A stretch of 8,831 nucleotides of DNA, taken from the NCBI GenBank assembly GCA_003978675.1, contig QNYP01000117.1, positions 1-8,831 on the forward strand, written 5' to 3'. The translations under genes and the position numbers were made by a program. Origin of the DNA: Hydrogenothermus sp. Its GTDB lineage: Bacteria; Aquificota; Aquificia; Aquificales; Hydrogenothermaceae. This document shows, piece by piece, positions 6,159 through 8,831 of this stretch (its first letter is position 1; each line of letters begins with the position of its first letter). The notes under the pieces are model-generated. The model made no database searches and was not told where the DNA came from. It saw only the letters and a list, made by a program, of their open reading frames with translations.

Positions 6159-6795
6159 ACACACAAATTTAAAACCTGATGCTAGCAAGGAAGATATAAA
6201 AAAAACCATAGATGAATCTATAAAATATGGGTTTTATGGAGTTTGTATTCCTCCTTGCTATGTTTCATATGCAAAAAAGCTGACAAAGGATACAAATATA
6301 AAAATTATAACCGTTATTGGGTTTCCTAATGGATATAACAAAATAAAAACAAAACTTATAGAAGCTATGGAAAGTTATAATGATGGAGCAGATGAAATTG
6401 ATATTGTGTGGAATATTTCTTTGTTTAAAAGCAGGCAATATGAGTATGTACTAGAAGAGCTAAAAACAATTATCTCCTATACAAAAGGAATAACTCACAA
6501 AGTTATAGTTGAAACTGCTTACTTAACAGAAGAAGAAAAAAGAAAAGCTGTTGAAATAGTTATACAAAGCGGTGCAGAGTATATAAAAACTTCAACAGGT
6601 TTTGCCCTTTCAGGAGCAAAGTTAGGAGATGTAAAATTATTTAAAGAGCTTTCAAATGGAAAAATAAAAATAAAAGCTTCTGGTGGAATTAGAGATTTTG
6701 AAACTGCATTAAAATTTTTAGAAGCAGGAGCAGATAAAATAGGAACTTCATCAGGGGTAAAAATAATAGAAGATGCGAGAAAGCGAAATTCTTGA
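6130..6795 (+). CDS. deoC: Deoxyribose-phosphate aldolase
   Basis: A 221-residue class I aldolase that reversibly cleaves 2-deoxyribose 5-phosphate to acetaldehyde and glyceraldehyde 3-phosphate, linking deoxynucleoside breakdown to central metabolism. Seen directly: IEHTNLKPDAS near the start, GADEIDIVWNISLFKS with Asp91, VETAYL, the Schiff-base Lys153 in YIKTSTGF, and Lys183 in KASGGIRDF, followed by phosphate-binding GADKIGTSSG (200-209). Length is typical of the short bacterial DeoC. ATG 6130 is supported by AGGGG nine bases upstream (6116-6120) and by the family N terminus. It lies 29 bases inside prmA, so translation is coupled. The gene itself overlaps the pseudouridine synthase by 23 bases. 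No other deo gene (deoA, deoB, deoD) is nearby. Confidence 0.95.
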   Translation: MDLYLRKKIEHTNLKPDASKEDIKKTIDESIKYGFYGVCIPPCYVSYAKKLTKDTNIKIITVIGFPNGYNKIKTKLIEAMESYNDGADEIDIVWNISLFKSRQYEYVLEELKTIISYTKGITHKVIVETAYLTEEEKRKAVEIVIQSGAEYIKTSTGFALSGAKLGDVKLFKELSNGKIKIKASGGIRDFETALKFLEAGADKIGTSSGVKIIEDARKRNS

Positions 6796-7741
6796 ATTTG
6801 AAGTAGATAAAGAATTTGAAGGGAAAAGATTAGACCAGTTTTTAGCATCTGTTTATCCTGAATATTCAAGGTCTTATTATCAAAAATTAATAAAAGAAGG
6901 AAATGTTTTAGAGAAAGAAAAAAATTTAAAAAAGCCTTCTTTCAAGGTAAAATCAGGACAGAAAATAACCCTTATTATTCCACCACCAAAGCCTTTAGAA
7001 GTTATTCCTGAAAATATTCCTTTGAAAGTTTTTTATGAAGATGAAGATTTAGCAGTGATTTATAAACCGCCACATATGGTAGTTCACCCTTCACCGGGGC
7101 ATACTTCTGGAACTTTAGTTAATGCTTTACTTTACCATTTTAAAAATGTTTCCCAGTTTCAGGGAAAAGAAAGGGCAGGGATAGTCCACAGACTTGATAA
7201 AGAAACGGCAGGTCTTATGGTAGTTGCAAAATCAGAATTTGCCCATAAAGAGCTTCAAAAACTCTTTCAAGAAAGAAAGGTAAATAAAAAATACAAAGCA
7301 ATAGTTGTTGGTTTAGTAAAAAAAGAGCATGGGTTTATAGATTTTCCAATAGGAAGGTCTATTTATAACAGGCAAAAAATGGGAACTGTTTCAACAAATG
7401 CTAGAGATGCTTTAACTGAGTATTGGGTAGAAAAAAGATGGGAAAAACATAATTTAACTTTAGTAGATATAAAACTTCATACAGGAAGAACTCACCAAAT
7501 AAGAGTTCACTTTTCAGAACTTGGACATCCACTTTTAAATGATAAAGTTTATGGCTTTAAAAAAAGCCAATTAGAATCTGAAGTTGCAAAAGAACTTTCA
7601 GATAAGCTAGATTATCATGCATTGGTTGCTTATAGATTAGCATTTAATCATCCAAGAACTGGAGAAAAAATAGATATATCTTTGGAAAATCTACCAGAGC
7701 CTTTAGAAGAAATAATAAAAATTCTTAACAAGGAAAAATAA
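6773..7741 (+). CDS. rluD: RluA/RluD-family 23S rRNA pseudouridine synthase
   Basis: A 322-residue pseudouridine synthase with an N-terminal S4 RNA-binding domain (about 14-75; EGKRLDQFLASVYPEYSRSYYQKLI, then GNV and KVKSGQKITL) and a C-terminal catalytic domain. Catalytic Asp142 is in RAGIVHRLDKETAGLMVVAKS. The further motifs KYKAIVVG (173-180) and LHTGRTHQIRVHFSELGHPLLND (235-257) are those of the RluA group. S4 plus this catalytic domain fits RluD (helix 69 of 23S rRNA) best, with RluC as the alternative. ATG 6773 lies inside deoC; the S4 domain begins about ten residues later and no better start exists. A weak AGGGGT lies about 15 bases upstream, so coupling to deoC is likely. The stop TAA shares its last base with the ATG of the next gene. 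Confidence 0.93.
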   Translation: MRESEILEFEVDKEFEGKRLDQFLASVYPEYSRSYYQKLIKEGNVLEKEKNLKKPSFKVKSGQKITLIIPPPKPLEVIPENIPLKVFYEDEDLAVIYKPPHMVVHPSPGHTSGTLVNALLYHFKNVSQFQGKERAGIVHRLDKETAGLMVVAKSEFAHKELQKLFQERKVNKKYKAIVVGLVKKEHGFIDFPIGRSIYNRQKMGTVSTNARDALTEYWVEKRWEKHNLTLVDIKLHTGRTHQIRVHFSELGHPLLNDKVYGFKKSQLESEVAKELSDKLDYHALVAYRLAFNHPRTGEKIDISLENLPEPLEEIIKILNKEK

Positions 7742-7962
7742 TGAAAAAGATAGGTTTTTGGGAAGCTTACTCAATAGGCGTTGGTGGAATGATTGGAGGG
7801 GGGATTTTTGCAGTTTTAGGTCTTACGATAATACTTGCAAAAGGAGGAGCACCATTATCGTTTTTATTTGCTGGGCTAATAGCACTTATTACTTCTTATT
7901 CTTATGTGAAACTTTCCCTCCGTTATCCAAGTGAAGGTGGAACTGTAGAATTTTTAGGATAA
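7741..7962 (+). pseudogene. APC-family amino acid permease, N-terminal remnant cut by the insertion sequence
   Basis: Seventy-three codons encode the first part of an amino acid/polyamine transporter: IGFWEAYSIGVGGMIGGGIFAVLG is the TM1 region with the unwound Gly-rich substrate-binding motif, and GGAPLSFLFAGLIALITSYSYVKLSLRYPSEGGTVEFL covers TM2 and the conserved loop. Intact members have about 400-500 residues and 12 membrane segments. Similarity ends after EGGTVEFL, exactly where IS200/IS605-like left-end sequence starts, and a stop follows two codons later. ATG 7741 overlaps the rluD stop (TAATG), with AAGGA at 7730-7734 as ribosome site, so it was the last known gene of the operon. The remainder may lie beyond the right end of the element. 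A 73-residue product with about two helices is unlikely to transport anything. Confidence 0.85.
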
Positions 7963-7966
7963 TCTA

Positions 7967-8008
7967 CGCTTTTAATCCTCCTCACTAAAGTGAGGAGATA
8001 CAAAAGCG
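7967..8008. repeat. Nested inverted repeat in the IS left end
   Basis: Inner stem: CTCCTCACT (7978-7986), loop AA, AGTGAGGAG (7989-7997), a perfect 9-bp stem. Outer arms CGCTTTT (7967-7973) and AAAAGCG (8002-8008) are perfectly complementary over 7 bases, with a small unpaired region between the stems. The whole can fold into one extended hairpin. Subterminal hairpins of this type are what IS200/IS605 TnpA recognises in single-stranded DNA. Confidence 0.7.
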
Positions 8009-8029
8009 GTCGTTTACAAAGTAAACGAC
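8009..8029. repeat. Second perfect hairpin in the IS left end
   Basis: GTCGTTTAC (8009-8017), loop AAA, GTAAACGAC (8021-8029): a perfect 9-bp stem starting directly after the nested inverted repeat. Two adjacent strong hairpins are more than the single subterminal hairpin usual for these ends. Confidence 0.75.
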
Positions 8030-8077
8030 AACAATCTACCGTTTGACTATATGTTTTTCAATTCAAACTTAAATAAC

Positions 8078-8106
8078 TTGCTTACAATCATTCATTACCT
8101 TATACT
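8078..8106 (+). promoter_or_regulatory. Promoter candidate for tnpA
   Basis: TTGCTT (8078-8083) and TATACT (8101-8106) are separated by 17 bases. Transcription would begin near 8112-8114, only a few bases before ATG 8116, and no ribosome site precedes that ATG. The tnpA mRNA would therefore be nearly leaderless, consistent with the poor expression usual for IS200-type transposases. Confidence 0.45.
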
Positions 8107-8304
8107 ATATGTGCCATGAGTAAGAAAAATTTGAAACCAAATGTTAAAAGAGCAAGAACCTGCGTTTATAATTGCAACTACCATATCGTTTTTTCTACAA
8201 AATACAGAAGAAAAGTTTTAACTGCTGAAGTTGAAGAGTATATGAAAAAAGTTTTACAGGAGATAGCTGAAGAAAAAGGATTTGAAATTGCTATGGTGTA
8301 AGTG

Positions 8305-8341
8305 GGAGAGCACAATTCTTTGAATTGAGGCGAACGCAGTG
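8305..8341 (+). repeat. Small palindromic insert 1 in tnpA (about 37 bases, frame-shifting)
   Basis: The insert lies between the codons expected for MVEV and SQDHVH. It holds a perfect hairpin, CAATTC (8313-8318), loop TTT, GAATTG (8322-8327), followed by AGGCGAACGCAGTG. AGTG occurs on both sides (8301-8304 and 8338-8341), a possible 4-base duplication. Its edges are inferred from comparing the protein with the remembered ISDra2-type TnpA layout, so they may shift by a few bases. Confidence 0.55.
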
Positions 8342-8527
8342 AGTCAAGACCATGTCCACATATTTGCATCAGCTCACCCTAAAATAGCTCCATCTTACAT
8401 AGTTAAAATGATTAAAAGAATAACTGCAAGGAAATTATTTCTAAAATTCCCACAATTGAAAAAGAAACTATGGAAAGGGCATTTATGGAATCCATCGTAT
8501 TACATAGAAACCATAGGCTCTATAAGT

Positions 8528-8557
8528 GGCAAATCTATAGATTTGAGCGACTATATG
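8528..8557 (+). repeat. Small palindromic insert 2 in tnpA (about 30 bases, in frame)
   Basis: Codons for GKSIDLSDYM lie between GSIS and EQDMIKKYIENQ, where related transposases have about seven residues between the TI/TV position and the tyrosine helix. The DNA contains a perfect 16-base palindrome, CAAATCTATAGATTTG (8530-8545), followed by AGCGAC. It keeps the frame. The skeleton matches insert 1: AAGTGG before, a CAAWTC/GAWTTG stem, then AG, CGA and a later GAG. Confidence 0.5.
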
Positions 8558-8601
8558 GAGCAGGATATGATAAAGAAATACATAGAAAATCAGAAAAAGA
8601 T

Positions 8602-8831
8602 ATGATTGTAGAGTATGTATATAGATATCGGCTTTATCCAAATAAGGAGCAAGAGAAGTTCCTAAACATCCAATTCGGACATTGTCGATTTCTATACAAC
8701 AAATTATTGGAAATATCCAAGAAAGAATTTGAAGAACAAGGAATAAAATGGAACTACTATGAATATAAGAAAAAACTACCACAGCTAAAAGAAGAATATC
8801 CATTTTTAAAAGAAGCAAACAGCCAGAGCCT
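8602..8831 (+). CDS. tnpB: TnpB, IS200/IS605 RNA-guided nuclease, N-terminal part (3' end outside window)
   Basis: ATG 8602 overlaps the tnpA stop (ATGA) and 76 codons stay open to the window edge. The start VYRYRLYPNKEQEKFLNIQFGHCRFLYNKLLEISKKEF, followed by NYYEYKKKLPQLKEEYPFLKEANSQSL, is the characteristic N-terminal helix-turn-helix-like region of TnpB (the YRLYPTKEQ and RFxYNxxL motifs, and W/FLKExNSQSL). TnpB proteins are RuvC-type endonucleases, ancestors of Cas12, guided by an RNA made from the element's right end. The RuvC and zinc-ribbon parts and the guide RNA lie outside the window, so integrity cannot be judged. The visible part is undamaged, unlike tnpA. Confidence 0.93.
   Translation, partial: MIVEYVYRYRLYPNKEQEKFLNIQFGHCRFLYNKLLEISKKEFEEQGIKWNYYEYKKKLPQLKEEYPFLKEANSQS

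Larger units (their letters stand above)
8116..8605 (+). pseudogene. tnpA: IS200/IS605 Y1 (HUH) transposase TnpA, disrupted
   Basis: The first open part (8116-8301, 61 residues) carries YNCNYHIVFSTKYRRKVL and ends at TAA 8299-8301. The second part (reading from 8339 to TGA 8603-8605) carries the HUH motif DHVHIF (from 8348), KLWKGHLWNPSYY, and KKYIENQ with the catalytic tyrosine. Both halves match the IS200 TnpA plan. Restored protein would have about 140 residues, the usual size. Three differences from that plan are seen: a probable GAA-to-TAA nonsense change at 8299, about 37 extra bases (8305-8341) that shift the frame between strand MVEV and SQDHVH, and ten extra codons (8528-8557) just before the helix bearing the tyrosine. 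The stop and frameshift make the gene non-functional unless rescued, so movement would need a TnpA supplied in trans. The stop overlaps the tnpB start as ATGA. Confidence 0.85.
7957..8831 (+). mobile_element. IS200/IS605-family insertion sequence with tnpA and tnpB (right end outside window)
   Basis: An IS200/IS605-type element is recognised from a Y1 (HUH) transposase gene followed directly by the start of a tnpB gene in the same orientation, and from hairpins in the left end instead of terminal inverted repeats. These elements move as single-stranded circles, insert 3' of a short target and make no target duplication. The left boundary is estimated from where permease similarity ends (TTTTTAGGATAATC, about 7951-7964) and could be off by several bases. 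The right end, usually just past tnpB and overlapping the guide RNA, is beyond 8831. Confidence 0.85.

Noticed and set aside
7967..8039. CRISPR-like array suggested by repeated AATCTAC and hairpins
   Set aside because: There are only two short direct repeats and no regular repeat-spacer pattern; an IS left end explains it.
8043..8048. TTGACT as the tnpA -35 box
   Set aside because: No acceptable -10 box follows at 16-18 bases; TTGCTT/TATACT fits better.
8299..8345. Programmed frameshift or readthrough joining the two tnpA halves
   Set aside because: A stop codon plus many extra bases must be bypassed, there is a second stop in the insert in each relevant frame, and no slippery sequence is seen.
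8483..8818. Open frame on the - strand across the end of tnpA and the start of tnpB
   Set aside because: It is antisense to recognisable TnpA and TnpB codons and has no ribosome site or family resemblance.

Overview
The window looks like a piece of a low-GC bacterial chromosome from a thermophilic or microaerophilic lineage. The proteins are rich in Lys, Glu and Ile, genes are packed with short gaps or overlaps, and an ATP synthase epsilon gene (atpC) stands apart from the rest of an atp operon. Dispersed F1Fo genes are known in Aquificales, and the overall look resembles Sulfurihydrogenibium. That assignment is inference; no rRNA or other decisive marker is present.

Region 1 (1-1893, + strand): the 3' end of a D-2-hydroxyacid dehydrogenase gene, then atpC, then a tRNA-modifying N6-adenine methyltransferase of the TrmN6/YfiC type that begins at a TTG one base after the atpC stop. 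A strong terminator-like hairpin lies inside the first codons of the methyltransferase. A single-domain haemoglobin close to Vitreoscilla haemoglobin follows.

Region 2 (1890-4694, - strand): ligA (NAD-dependent DNA ligase), whose stop codon overlaps the globin stop; a 105-residue gene of unknown function just upstream of ligA; and a pterin-4a-carbinolamine dehydratase gene. A good promoter candidate for the unknown gene and ligA sits between the dehydratase and the unknown gene.

Region 3 (4760-7741, + strand): a compact operon of thpR (2'-5' RNA ligase / cyclic phosphodiesterase), prmA (L11 methyltransferase), deoC (deoxyribose-phosphate aldolase) and an RluD-type pseudouridine synthase. Three of the four act on RNA or ribosomes. 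Gaps and overlaps of -29 to +10 bases imply co-transcription and translational coupling. The last operon gene, an APC-family permease starting at 7741, is cut off after about 72 codons.

Region 4 (about 7957-8831): an IS200/IS605-family element interrupts the permease. Its left end carries two perfect 9-bp-stem hairpins and a nested inverted repeat. Next come a damaged Y1 transposase gene (tnpA) and the start of tnpB, which runs off the window. Compared with the IS200 TnpA plan, tnpA has two short extra segments, about 37 and 30 bases, one at the HUH metal site and one just before the catalytic tyrosine. Both share the same skeleton: a perfect palindrome, then a TTGAG/CGA/GAG tail, at similar flanking sequence. 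They look like two copies of a very small palindromic repeat family, and this is the most unusual thing in the window.
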